Positions 44,845-52,556 of a DNA stretch of 64,000 bases are shown here, piece by piece; within the stretch, counting starts at the first letter, position 1, and every line of letters begins with the position of its first letter. The stretch spans positions 310,001 to 374,000 of the forward strand of contig NZ_SLWA01000002.1 in NCBI RefSeq assembly GCF_004345565.1. The letters run 5' to 3'. The DNA is from Flavobacterium circumlabens. GTDB lineage: Bacteria > Bacteroidota > Bacteroidia > Flavobacteriales > Flavobacteriaceae. The translations under genes and the position numbers were made by a program. The notes under the pieces are model-generated. The model was not told the DNA's origin and searched no databases. It saw only the letters and a program-made list of their open reading frames with translations.

Positions 44845-45318
44845 TTATTGATGATGATAAGGTTCATTCCTTAAAATCGTAAATCCGCGGTACAATTGCT
44901 CTATAAAAAACAAACGCACCATCTGATGCGAAAACGTCATCAATGAAAGCGAAATTTTGCCTTGTGCTTTGCTGTAAACCGTATCTGAAAATCCGTAAGG
45001 GCCACCGATTACAAAAACAAGCGTTTTGATTCCGGAGTTCATTTTCTTTTGTAATTCTTCAGAGAAACCAACGCTCGAGAAGTTTTTACCGTTTTCATCC
45101 AGCAAAATCAACTGATCGGTGGGTGTTAGTTTGGAAAGAATCAGTTCACCTTCTTTTTCCTTTTGCTGGCTCTCCGACAAATTCTTTACGTTTTTGATAT
45201 CCGGAATAATCTCCAGATCAAATTTGATATAAAAAGACAGGCGTTTGGTATAATCGTCAATCAGGGTTTGAAGCGATTTATTGTCGGTTTTGCCAATGGC
45301 GATAAGTTTGATGTTCAT
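44845..45318 (-). CDS. rlmH: 23S rRNA pseudouridine-1915 N3-methyltransferase
   Basis: The 157-residue SPOUT methyltransferase acts on helix 69 of 23S rRNA. It shows the family start MNIKLIAIGKT, LILLDENGKNFSS, the knot motif VFVIGGPYGFSDTV and the C-terminal LSLMTFSHQMVRLFFIEQLYRGFTI followed by EPYHHQ. Length and motifs are standard. Confidence 0.96.
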   Translation of the reverse strand: MNIKLIAIGKTDNKSLQTLIDDYTKRLSFYIKFDLEIIPDIKNVKNLSESQQKEKEGELILSKLTPTDQLILLDENGKNFSSVGFSEELQKKMNSGIKTLVFVIGGPYGFSDTVYSKAQGKISLSLMTFSHQMVRLFFIEQLYRGFTILRNEPYHHQ

Positions 45319-45330
45319 TGATTAAAAGTT

Positions 45331-45410
45331 TTGCCACGAATTACACAAATAATCACAAATTTAAAAAACGGAATTTGTGATAATCCGTTTCATTCGTAAA
45401 ATCTGTGTAC
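45331..45410. repeat. Intergenic 'gccacgaatt'-type element
   Basis: TTGCCACGAATTACACAAAT followed by an inner stem CACAAATT / AATTTGTG and ending in AATCTGTGTAC; related to the elements at 37862, 38933 and 49208. Confidence 0.55.
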
Positions 45411-45724
45411 TATTTAACGATCTGCTTTTTATTCTCAAAAACAGTTTTAAAATGCTCTACAACCGGAAACGGCTCATAATAATGATGGAGAATCTTCTTC
45501 CATTCTAAATACGCTTCAGAATTTCTGAAGCCTTCCGTATGATCTTCAAGTGTATTCCAGTCCACTAATAAAAGATATTTATTTTCGACTTCAAGACATT
45601 TTTCTAAACGATGTCCCAAATACCCTTCAATAGAAGAAATAAATTTACTTGCATTGGCAAAATCAGCTTCAAACTGACTTGCTAATTCGGGTTTTATAAA
45701 AAGAAAAACAGCTTCCAGAATCAT
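45410..45724 (-). CDS. Antibiotic-biosynthesis-monooxygenase-fold protein
   Basis: A 104-residue single ABM (dimeric ferredoxin-like) domain: EAVFLFIKPELASQFEADF opens the fold, followed by SIEGYLGHRLEKCLEVENKYLLLVDWNTLEDHTEGFRNSEAYLEW. Small stand-alone ABM proteins act as monooxygenases, haem-degrading or quinol-related enzymes; the substrate here cannot be told. It is the only gene between rlmH and an adenosine deaminase-like gene, all on the minus strand but separated by palindromic elements. Confidence 0.82.
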   Translation of the reverse strand: MILEAVFLFIKPELASQFEADFANASKFISSIEGYLGHRLEKCLEVENKYLLLVDWNTLEDHTEGFRNSEAYLEWKKILHHYYEPFPVVEHFKTVFENKKQIVK

Positions 45725-45745
45725 AAAATTTAGTTATTATATTTT

Positions 45746-45818
45746 ATCTGCCAAATCTGCTAAATCTGCGAGAAAAAAATAGCTCCCGCAGATTTGGCGG
45801 ATTTGGCAGATTTTTTTT
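45746..45818. repeat. Long palindrome with 25-bp arms ('ctgccaaatc' element)
   Basis: Left arm starts ATCTGCCAAATC and is nearly fully complementary to the right arm ending GGATTTGGCAGAT (three mismatches). The arms themselves repeat 'aaatctgc' two or three times. A T-run follows on the + strand, but no + strand gene lies upstream, so it is more likely a dispersed palindrome than a terminator. Confidence 0.65.
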
Positions 45819-45839
45819 AATAGTTTTTGGTAATCCGTT

Positions 45840-47258
45840 TTAATTTTTAGAAAATTTGGCTTCGAAGGTTTTGAATCTTGTGTCCAGATCTTTCAGTAAT
45901 TGTTTTTTTACCGAAGCATCCTGAATAAAGCTGTAATTTATGCTGTTGTACACATATTGTTTGATCGTCGCATACGTCACATCCGGATATCTTTTTGCCA
46001 GTAACACATATTGTTCTGTCATGTTTGTCCTTAAAATTCCCGCGTCGTCCGTGCTGATGACGATTGGTACATTGAATTCCTTGTAAAGTGAAAAGGGATG
46101 TCTGTTTTCTTTAACTTTTAAGATGAATTCGTTGCTGGTCAGATTAATTTCTATTGGAATAGTGTTTTTAGCCATGTAACGCAACAAATCATAAGAATTG
46201 GCTTCGTAGGCAATATCAACTCCGTGTCCGATTCGATTGGCTCCGGCAACATAAACCGCATCGTTGATATGCCAGGTTAAATCCTCCGGTTGTACTAATC
46301 CCAGCGTTAATTCTCCGGCGTGAAGCGTATATTTTACATCAGCAAATTTCGAATGGCAGTATTTAAACATCACCATATGAAGCCAGTAATCGTTCATTGA
46401 ATTTTCGCCATGTTCAGGAGAAACAATGTTTACACCGGCGACCAATTTACTGTCGTTGGCAGAAATAAAAGCGATCACCAGATTTTTAAACAAATCTACC
46501 GGTTCCATAAAACGCAGCACAAAATTTTGGTAACGCATCGTAAAACGGTCATCGTCAATTTTCAGGTCTTTGTGCAGTTTTGCTATAAAGTTGGTATTGA
46601 AATCTTCTGCGTATTTTTTAGCGTCTTTTTGCTGTAGGGATTTGTACAATTCCTCTAAATATTTCAGAACCGCTTTTTCGTCTTTTTGAGCTGCCGCCTG
46701 GCGAAGTTTAGCATTGAAATCAGTTAAATCGGAAACATTCATATCACATGGAATTGTAGATAATTGTGTTTCGATATAACTTACATTTTCAGCAACAGCA
46801 CGCTTTTTTAGTTCCAGCATGCCTTCGGCAAAATGCCCGTCTATTGTGGGGAAAAATTTATCAAACGAATCAAAAAACAAATCGTCAGAAGGAATAGACA
46901 CGCTGTTGTAATCTTTAGCGGACCAGGTTTGCATGACCTGCTGTTTATAGAATTCCAGTTTTCCGTTATTTTTAAGAGAAGAAAAATTTTCCCAGTTTCC
47001 CTTTGCAGGTTTTGTTTTGGAAACCTCCATCGTTTCTAAATTCAGATAAAAATCGGCTGCAATGGCTCTTTCCAGAAGAGGTTCCGCATAAATGGATCCT
47101 GAAAAATGATGGTGTAAATCGCCTCCTTTGGGCATTTGTTGAAAAAAAGCAGTGGAGAGTGCTTCATTGTTTCTGATTTTTTCTAAATAACGTTCAGCTG
47201 ATTGAGAAAAGCCAATTTGCGCTATAAAAAAACAGAAAAGTGTAATTATCCTCGTCAT
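45840..47258 (-). CDS. Secreted adenosine deaminase-like amidohydrolase
   Basis: The 472-residue protein has a signal peptide (MTRIITLFCFFIAQIGFSQ) and the metal-binding amidohydrolase motifs of adenosine deaminases: GDLHHHFSGS (HxH), YTLHAGELT (His and catalytic Glu), NRIGHGVDIAYE and STDDAGILRT (Asp-Asp). An N-terminal extension and a long insert (about 130-230) make it longer than cytoplasmic Add, like secreted ADGF-type enzymes. It would deaminate adenosine outside the cytoplasm in purine salvage; substrate is by homology. Confidence 0.88.
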   Translation of the reverse strand: MTRIITLFCFFIAQIGFSQSAERYLEKIRNNEALSTAFFQQMPKGGDLHHHFSGSIYAEPLLERAIAADFYLNLETMEVSKTKPAKGNWENFSSLKNNGKLEFYKQQVMQTWSAKDYNSVSIPSDDLFFDSFDKFFPTIDGHFAEGMLELKKRAVAENVSYIETQLSTIPCDMNVSDLTDFNAKLRQAAAQKDEKAVLKYLEELYKSLQQKDAKKYAEDFNTNFIAKLHKDLKIDDDRFTMRYQNFVLRFMEPVDLFKNLVIAFISANDSKLVAGVNIVSPEHGENSMNDYWLHMVMFKYCHSKFADVKYTLHAGELTLGLVQPEDLTWHINDAVYVAGANRIGHGVDIAYEANSYDLLRYMAKNTIPIEINLTSNEFILKVKENRHPFSLYKEFNVPIVISTDDAGILRTNMTEQYVLLAKRYPDVTYATIKQYVYNSINYSFIQDASVKKQLLKDLDTRFKTFEAKFSKN

Positions 47259-47344
47259 AGTCTAGATTTAAATTACATGCAAATGTAATGGATTTTGAGG
47301 ACATTTGAAAATGTGATTTTAAACTGAGGTTTTACTTTGTGTAT

Positions 47345-47550
47345 TTAACCGCAAAGAGCGCAAGGTTTTTTTTAAACATGCCGTAAATTTAACCGCAAAG
47401 TTCGCAAAGTTGTACCGCAATACTTCACCTAAAAACAAAAAAAGACGCACATCAGTGCGTCTAAAATAAAACCTTAGAACCTCAGCAACTCAGAACCTCA
47501 GGATCTAAAAAACCTTTGACCCTTTGCAACTCTGCGACTTTGAACCTTCA
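47345..47550. repeat. Intergenic block of short repeats ('accgcaaag', 'aacctcag')
   Basis: Two copies of AACCGCAAAG followed by CGCAA (about 47348 and 47391), then AACCTCAGCAACTCAGAACC, then CTTTGCAACTCTGCGACTTT. These strings look like a dispersed intergenic filler rather than coding DNA. A terminator (47435-47462) lies in the middle. Confidence 0.45.
47435..47462 (-). terminator. Terminator of the pirin/OsmC/GNAT operon
   Basis: Stem AGACGCAC / GTGCGTCT with loop ATCA; on the minus strand seven T follow. Confidence 0.8.
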
Positions 47551-47832
47551 GGAAAAAAGCACATCCCGAATTTCTTCCGTCTTATCAAAAACGCTTTTCG
47601 CAAAAGGGCAAAGCGGAATGATTTTCAGATTATTATTTCTCGCATAGTCTACGGTAGCCATCAGCAGTTTTTTGCCAACCCCTTTTCCGCTGAATTCTTC
47701 GTTGACTTCGGTATGGTCAATGATGAATTTAGAATCCCCGGCCCAGGTATACGTCATTTTTCCGGCTTCTTTTCCATCTTCGAGAGCTTCAAAATGGCCT
47801 CTTTTTATATCGTTTATTTGTTGGATTTCCAT
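47548..47832 (-). CDS. Small GNAT-fold N-acetyltransferase
   Basis: A 94-residue single-domain protein of the short COG2388-type acetyltransferases: KMTYTWAGDSKFIIDHTEV, then the acetyl-CoA loop FSGKGVGKKLL, and LKIIPLCPFAKSVFDK with the conserved CPF. The substrate is unknown. Its start lies 6 bases after the OsmC gene stop, so it is the last gene of the pirin-OsmC-GNAT operon. Confidence 0.88.
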   Translation of the reverse strand: MEIQQINDIKRGHFEALEDGKEAGKMTYTWAGDSKFIIDHTEVNEEFSGKGVGKKLLMATVDYARNNNLKIIPLCPFAKSVFDKTEEIRDVLFS

Positions 47833-47838
47833 GATTAT

Positions 47839-48234
47839 TTATACTAATGAAGTTTCTATTTTAATTGTATTTACAAGTGTTTTATGAACCGGACAACTGT
47901 TTGCAATTTTCAAAATTCGCTGTTTTTGTGCGTCGTCTACGTTTCCGGCAATTAAGATTTTCGTCGAAAACAAAGAAACGGTATGTTCTTCATTTTTGTC
48001 AAAATCAACCCAGATGGTAAGCTCTGAAACATCCCAGACTTTGCGGTCAATATACATTCGCAATGTAATTAAAGTGCAGGAGGCCAGAGATGAAGCGAGA
48101 AGTTCAAACGGACTAAAACCTAAATTTTTTCCGCCTATTTCCTGCGGTTCATCTGAAATAAGTGTATTGCCGGTTTTAGATGTTATTTCGGTACGATATT
48201 TTCGGGTATCGATTGTTGCTTTAATGGTATCCAT
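47839..48234 (-). CDS. OsmC/Ohr-family peroxide-stress protein
   Basis: From ATG 48234 the protein has 131 residues. OsmC-fold peroxidase cysteines are at SLASCTLITLRM and ANSCPVHKTL, the usual CxxC-distant pair, and the active-site helix GFSPFELLASSLASC is intact. Members reduce organic hydroperoxides. It begins 4 bases after the pirin stop (48239). A longer start (48282) overlaps pirin and is unlikely. Confidence 0.9.
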   Translation of the reverse strand: MDTIKATIDTRKYRTEITSKTGNTLISDEPQEIGGKNLGFSPFELLASSLASCTLITLRMYIDRKVWDVSELTIWVDFDKNEEHTVSLFSTKILIAGNVDDAQKQRILKIANSCPVHKTLVNTIKIETSLV

Positions 48235-48238
48235 ACTA

Positions 48239-49120
48239 TTATTTAATTCTTGGTTCAGGTAAAGGTACAAATTCGGTTTCACCCGGAACTTTTGGGAAAG
48301 TTTGTGCTGTCCAGTCTTTTTTTGCTTTTTCTATTAATTCTTTATCCGAAGAAACAAAATTCCAAAAGATAAAATGTTCTTCCGGAAAAGGCGTTCCTCC
48401 AAAAATATAAACGGTTGAATTGGCCGTAATTTCAAACTCACACAAAGTACTGTCGTTGGTAATCAGGATTTGCTTCGGATCGTAAACATGTTCGCCGCTT
48501 TTGATACTTCCTTCCAGAATATACAATCCGCTTTCGCCAAATAAATCTTTTCCGATGTTTATTTTTTGGGTGGTTTCGCTTTTAATTTCAATAAAATACA
48601 ACGGACTATACACCGGAACCGGTGATTTTTTTCCAAAAGCTTCTCCGGCAATTAATTTATAAGAAACGCCGTTTTCTTCCCAGGCCGGAATATCCTCTGC
48701 TTCCACATGGGCAAAATTCGGATCCATTTGCTCTAATTCTTTTGGTAGCGCTACCCAGATCTGTAATCCGTGAAGCATTTTATCAGAATGTCTTAAATAT
48801 TCCGGCGTTCTTTCGGAATGTACGATTCCTTTTCCCGCTGTCATCCAGTTTACGGCGCCCGGTTTTATTTCCAATTCGGTTCCCAGACTGTCACGGTGCA
48901 TGATGCTTCCTTCAAACAAAAAAGTTAAAGTGGAAAGTCCGATGTGCGGGTGAGGCGGGACATCCATATTCTGGTACTGGTTTAAATGCGCCGGTCCCAT
49001 ATGATCAATAAATACAAAGGGTCCGACAGCTCTTTTTTCACGGAAGGGCAATAATCTCCCTACCATAAAATTGCCGATATTGGCGGCACGTTCTTCAATA
49101 ATTAAGCTGATGTTTGACAT
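48239..49120 (-). CDS. Pirin-family protein
   Basis: From ATG 49120 the protein has 293 residues with two cupin domains. The metal-binding N-terminal site is intact: DVPPHPHIGLSTLTFLFEGSI (His, His), with HRDSLGTE and GIVHSERTPE adding His and Glu. Bacterial pirins bind iron and can act as quercetinases or redox-linked regulators. It leads an operon with OsmC and a GNAT protein, suggesting an oxidative-stress context. A promoter -7 box lies upstream (49145-49152). Confidence 0.93.
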   Translation of the reverse strand: MSNISLIIEERAANIGNFMVGRLLPFREKRAVGPFVFIDHMGPAHLNQYQNMDVPPHPHIGLSTLTFLFEGSIMHRDSLGTELEIKPGAVNWMTAGKGIVHSERTPEYLRHSDKMLHGLQIWVALPKELEQMDPNFAHVEAEDIPAWEENGVSYKLIAGEAFGKKSPVPVYSPLYFIEIKSETTQKINIGKDLFGESGLYILEGSIKSGEHVYDPKQILITNDSTLCEFEITANSTVYIFGGTPFPEEHFIFWNFVSSDKELIEKAKKDWTAQTFPKVPGETEFVPLPEPRIK

Positions 49121-49144
49121 GGTATGGTTTATTTGAGTTGAAAA

Positions 49145-49152
49145 CAAAATTA
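49145..49152 (-). promoter_or_regulatory. Pirin operon promoter -7 box
   Basis: Minus-strand TAATTTTG; start of transcription near 49138, about 18 bases before the ATG. Confidence 0.5.
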
Positions 49153-49207
49153 CAGTGGAAATGGAAAGCTGTAACTTAATTCAGATTAAGATTTCTTTAT
49201 TCTTTTT

Positions 49208-49310
49208 GCCACAGATTTCGCAGATTATACGGATTAAAGTTTGCCACGAATTTCACGAATTTTTATTTGACTTTATTTGAGAAATCTGTGTGAATCTTTT
49301 AATCTGTGGT
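49208..49310. repeat. Intergenic 'gccacagatt' element (long copy)
   Basis: Begins GCCACAGATTTCGCAGATTA, contains GCCACGAATTTCACGAATTT, and ends AATCTGTGTGAATC...AATCTGTGGT. The ends are inverted copies with one mismatch. Confidence 0.6.
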
Positions 49311-49328
49311 TAAATTTTCGGTTTTGTA

Positions 49329-51326
49329 TTAAAATTTCATTCGTTGTATCCTTACGGCATTTAATATGGCCAGTAAAGCCACTCCGACATCTGCAAAAAC
49401 AGCTTCCCACATTGTTGCCAGACCGCCGGCACCAAGAATTAGTACAACTGCTTTTACGACAAATGCCAGACCGATATTCTGCCAGACGATTTGTTTGGTT
49501 TTTTTACCAATATTGATGGCGGTAAATATTTTTGTTGGCTGATCGTTCTGAATGACAATATCTGCTGTTTCTATAGTTGCATCACTTCCTAAGCCACCCA
49601 TTGCGATTCCGGCGTGGGCAAGGGCCACAACGGGCGCGTCATTTACACCATCACCCACAAAGGCAATTTTCAGGTTTTTGTTTTTCAGCTCAGTCACTTT
49701 GGTAACTTTATCTTCCGGCAGCAAATCCCCATAGGCTTCATCGATATTTAATACTTTGGCTACGGAATTTACAACGGCTGTTTTGTCTCCTGAAAGCATG
49801 ACTGTTTTTACGTTTATGCGATGTAAACTTTGAATAGCATCCTTTGCATCTTCTTTAATTTCATCGGCTATGAGAAAATAACCGGCGTATTTCTGATTGA
49901 TGGCAACGACGACTATTGTGAAAGGCGTATTATCAATTTCGGAATCATAAGCAATGTTGAATTTCTTCAGTAATTTGGTGTTTCCGGCCAGAATTTCGTT
50001 GCCGTCAATGGTACCTTTCAGGCCATGACCAGCGATTTCTTCAACAGCCGTCACAAGGTTTTCTTTGTCTGTTCCATTGGCATATTCGATAATCGCAGTG
50101 CCAACAGGATGCGTTGATTTGGTTTCGAGAGCAGCCGTATATTGTATTAAATCTGCTTCCGGAATACCAACAGCTACCACTTTCTGCACTTTAAAAACGC
50201 CTTTGGTCAAGGTTCCGGTTTTGTCCATTACAACCACCTGAATGGCCGCCATGATATCAAGAAAACTCGAGCCTTTAAACAGAATTCCATTTTTACTGGC
50301 AGCTCCGATTCCACCGAAATAACCCAGCGGAATAGAAATTACTAATGCACACGGGCAGGAGATTACCAAAAAAACCAAAGCGCGATACAGCCAGTCCCTG
50401 AAAATATAATGCTCTACAAAAAAATACGGCAGTAAACAGATTGCAATGGCGGAGTAGACCACGATTGGCGTGTATATTTTGGCAAATTTTCGGATGAATA
50501 ATTCGGTTGGCGCTTTTTTGGCGGTAGCATCCTGAACCATTTCCAGAATTTTAGACAATTTACTGTCTTTGTATAAAGCCGTAATTTTGACCTCGGTTAC
50601 GGAGTTCAGATTAATCATTCCGGCTAAAACACTTTCACCTTTGTTTTTGGTATCGGGTTTGCTTTCTCCTGTTAAAGCTGCGGTATTAAAAGAAGCCGTT
50701 TCGGAAAGCAGTTCACCATCTAAACCCAATTTTTCACCAGGTTTTAACTGAATGACAGTTCCGATTTGGGCTTCTGTGGCTTTAATGATTTTAGTTTTGT
50801 TATTTTCGAGAATAGTCACTTCATCCGGACGCTGGTCCAATAATGTTTTGATGTTGGCTTTGGCACGCGTTACAGCCAGTGTCTGGAACGTTTCGCCAAT
50901 GGCATAAAAAAGCATTACGGCCACTCCTTCGGGATATTCACCAATAGCAAAAGCTCCGACCGTGGCAATGCTCATCAGTAAAAATTCCGAAAAGAAAGAT
51001 CCGTCTTTAGCACTTTCCAGCGCTTCTTTCAATACAGGAAAACCAACGGGTAAATAGGCAACTATATACCAGATTATCCGTACCCATCCTGTAAACCAGG
51101 TTTGCGGCATATAATTATCGAAAACAACTGCAATAATCAACAGTAGAAAACTGATTATTGCAGGGAGAAAAAGCTGAAAAGTAGTCTGATCTCCTATGGA
51201 ATGGTCATGCCCATCGTGATCATCATGTCCGTGATCGTCAGTTGAGCAACAACTGGCAGCTTTGTTTCTTTTGACTGCTGCGTTTTGTTTGGTTTCGCAG
51301 CAATCTGTATCGTCGCTATGTATCAT
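49329..51326 (-). CDS. Zn/Cd-type P1B heavy-metal ATPase
   Basis: The 665-residue pump has the P1B hallmarks: the metal site SCPCALVISIP in the sixth helix, the phosphorylation site DKTGTLTKG, TGES (actuator), HP in THPVGTAI and GDGVNDAPVVALAHAG. The N-terminus lacks a ferredoxin-like HMA domain and has instead a Cys- and His-rich tail (SDDTDCCETK, SCCSTDDHGHDDHDGHDHS). The CPC motif with this tail fits Zn2+/Cd2+/Pb2+ export from the cytoplasm. It lies 9 bases after czcB, so it belongs to the metal-efflux operon. Confidence 0.92.
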   Translation of the reverse strand: MIHSDDTDCCETKQNAAVKRNKAASCCSTDDHGHDDHDGHDHSIGDQTTFQLFLPAIISFLLLIIAVVFDNYMPQTWFTGWVRIIWYIVAYLPVGFPVLKEALESAKDGSFFSEFLLMSIATVGAFAIGEYPEGVAVMLFYAIGETFQTLAVTRAKANIKTLLDQRPDEVTILENNKTKIIKATEAQIGTVIQLKPGEKLGLDGELLSETASFNTAALTGESKPDTKNKGESVLAGMINLNSVTEVKITALYKDSKLSKILEMVQDATAKKAPTELFIRKFAKIYTPIVVYSAIAICLLPYFFVEHYIFRDWLYRALVFLVISCPCALVISIPLGYFGGIGAASKNGILFKGSSFLDIMAAIQVVVMDKTGTLTKGVFKVQKVVAVGIPEADLIQYTAALETKSTHPVGTAIIEYANGTDKENLVTAVEEIAGHGLKGTIDGNEILAGNTKLLKKFNIAYDSEIDNTPFTIVVVAINQKYAGYFLIADEIKEDAKDAIQSLHRINVKTVMLSGDKTAVVNSVAKVLNIDEAYGDLLPEDKVTKVTELKNKNLKIAFVGDGVNDAPVVALAHAGIAMGGLGSDATIETADIVIQNDQPTKIFTAINIGKKTKQIVWQNIGLAFVVKAVVLILGAGGLATMWEAVFADVGVALLAILNAVRIQRMKF

Positions 51327-51335
51327 AAATTTAGA

Positions 51336-52544
51336 TTAATGGGTGTGCTCTCCACCGCCTTTTTGGGCAGATAAAAGGTAAAAAGCACCTTGTGTAACAA
51401 TTTTGCTATTATCAGGGATTGAAGTTACAAATTTTATTTCGGTAAATCCCATATCTGTGGTGCCGGGAATCACCTCAATGGCTTTAAAATGTATTTCTTC
51501 GTTTTCCGCTGCAGATTTGGGTTTTGTTTCTTTTTCAGCCTGTTCGTCTTCTTTAATAAAAATAAAATATTTATCACCGTTTTTTACAATGGCAGCTTTT
51601 GGAAGCGCCTTTACGGTTGCATTATTGAGATTTATATTGGCAGAAACGTACATTCCGGAGATTAATCCTTTGGCATCATCGGGATTTATTTTGGCGTGAA
51701 CGGCAACCGTTTTGCTTTCATTGGAAAAAGATTTATTGATTCCGAATATTTTTCCTTTTATGGATTTATTCGATTGGTTGGTCAGTATAAAATCGACTTC
51801 CTGACCGATTGAAATCGAACCCAGATCTTTTTCATAGACATTTAAATCCAAATGCATCTGACTGTTATCGGTGACTTCAAATAATGGAATTCCGGTTTCT
51901 GCAAATGCTCCTTTGGCAATGCTGATTTTTCCGATATAGCCATTGATTGGCGATACAATAGGAATCAAGGCACTGTTGCTGCCAGGGCTGATATGAAGGG
52001 CCTGTAATTTGCTTTTTGCCGCTTGTGCTTTGGCTCTTTCTACCGCTAATTTTGCTTTTACTTCCTGAAATGTTTTTCGTGGATTTACATTTTCATCAGA
52101 CAATGTTTTCTGACGGTTGTATTCCAATTGTAAATACTCAATATTGGCCGTGGCTGATTTATAATCTTCGAGCATTTCTACGACTTCCAGATTTTGAATG
52201 GTGGCCAGTACTTTGCCTTTGTTGACATAAGTGCCTTCCAGCACTAAAATGTCTTTGACGGTTCCGCCAAGCAATGTCGCAATTTTGGCAGAATTTTGAG
52301 GAGGAACCGTTGTATAACCATTAGCTTTAATGATGGTGTTAAGGTTTCGGTTTTCTACATTTCCAAACTGAATACCGACTGTTTTAAATTGTACAGCGGT
52401 TAAGGCTACTTCATTTTCGGATTCTTCTTCTTCGTGAATTTCTTCCGCTTTTTTTTCATTACAGGAAGTTAAAAGCAAGAGGAAAAGGGCAACAGGGAAG
52501 AGCAAAAGAATAAAACGGTGTATGCTATTTTTTATATTTTTCAT
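51336..52544 (-). CDS. CzcB/CusB-like periplasmic adaptor lipoprotein
   Basis: A 402-residue RND adaptor with lipobox LLLTSC (about residue 28). It has a lipoyl half (NSAKIATLLGGTVKDILVLE), a helical hairpin (about 125-190), the second lipoyl half (IVSPINGYIGKISIAKG), beta-barrel and membrane-proximal domains. The N-terminal Glu run (EEIHEEEESENE) and C-terminal GGGEHTH may bind metal. It links the CzcA-type pump to the outer-membrane channel. The gene starts 12 bases after the pump gene. Confidence 0.92.
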   Translation of the reverse strand: MKNIKNSIHRFILLLFPVALFLLLLTSCNEKKAEEIHEEEESENEVALTAVQFKTVGIQFGNVENRNLNTIIKANGYTTVPPQNSAKIATLLGGTVKDILVLEGTYVNKGKVLATIQNLEVVEMLEDYKSATANIEYLQLEYNRQKTLSDENVNPRKTFQEVKAKLAVERAKAQAAKSKLQALHISPGSNSALIPIVSPINGYIGKISIAKGAFAETGIPLFEVTDNSQMHLDLNVYEKDLGSISIGQEVDFILTNQSNKSIKGKIFGINKSFSNESKTVAVHAKINPDDAKGLISGMYVSANINLNNATVKALPKAAIVKNGDKYFIFIKEDEQAEKETKPKSAAENEEIHFKAIEVIPGTTDMGFTEIKFVTSIPDNSKIVTQGAFYLLSAQKGGGEHTH

Positions 52545-52556
52545 GGATAATGACGA

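Noticed and set aside
45746..45818. The 25-bp palindrome as a simple terminator
   Set aside because: The T-run is on the + strand, while the genes on both sides are on the - strand; the repeated 'aaatctgc' units fit a dispersed element better.
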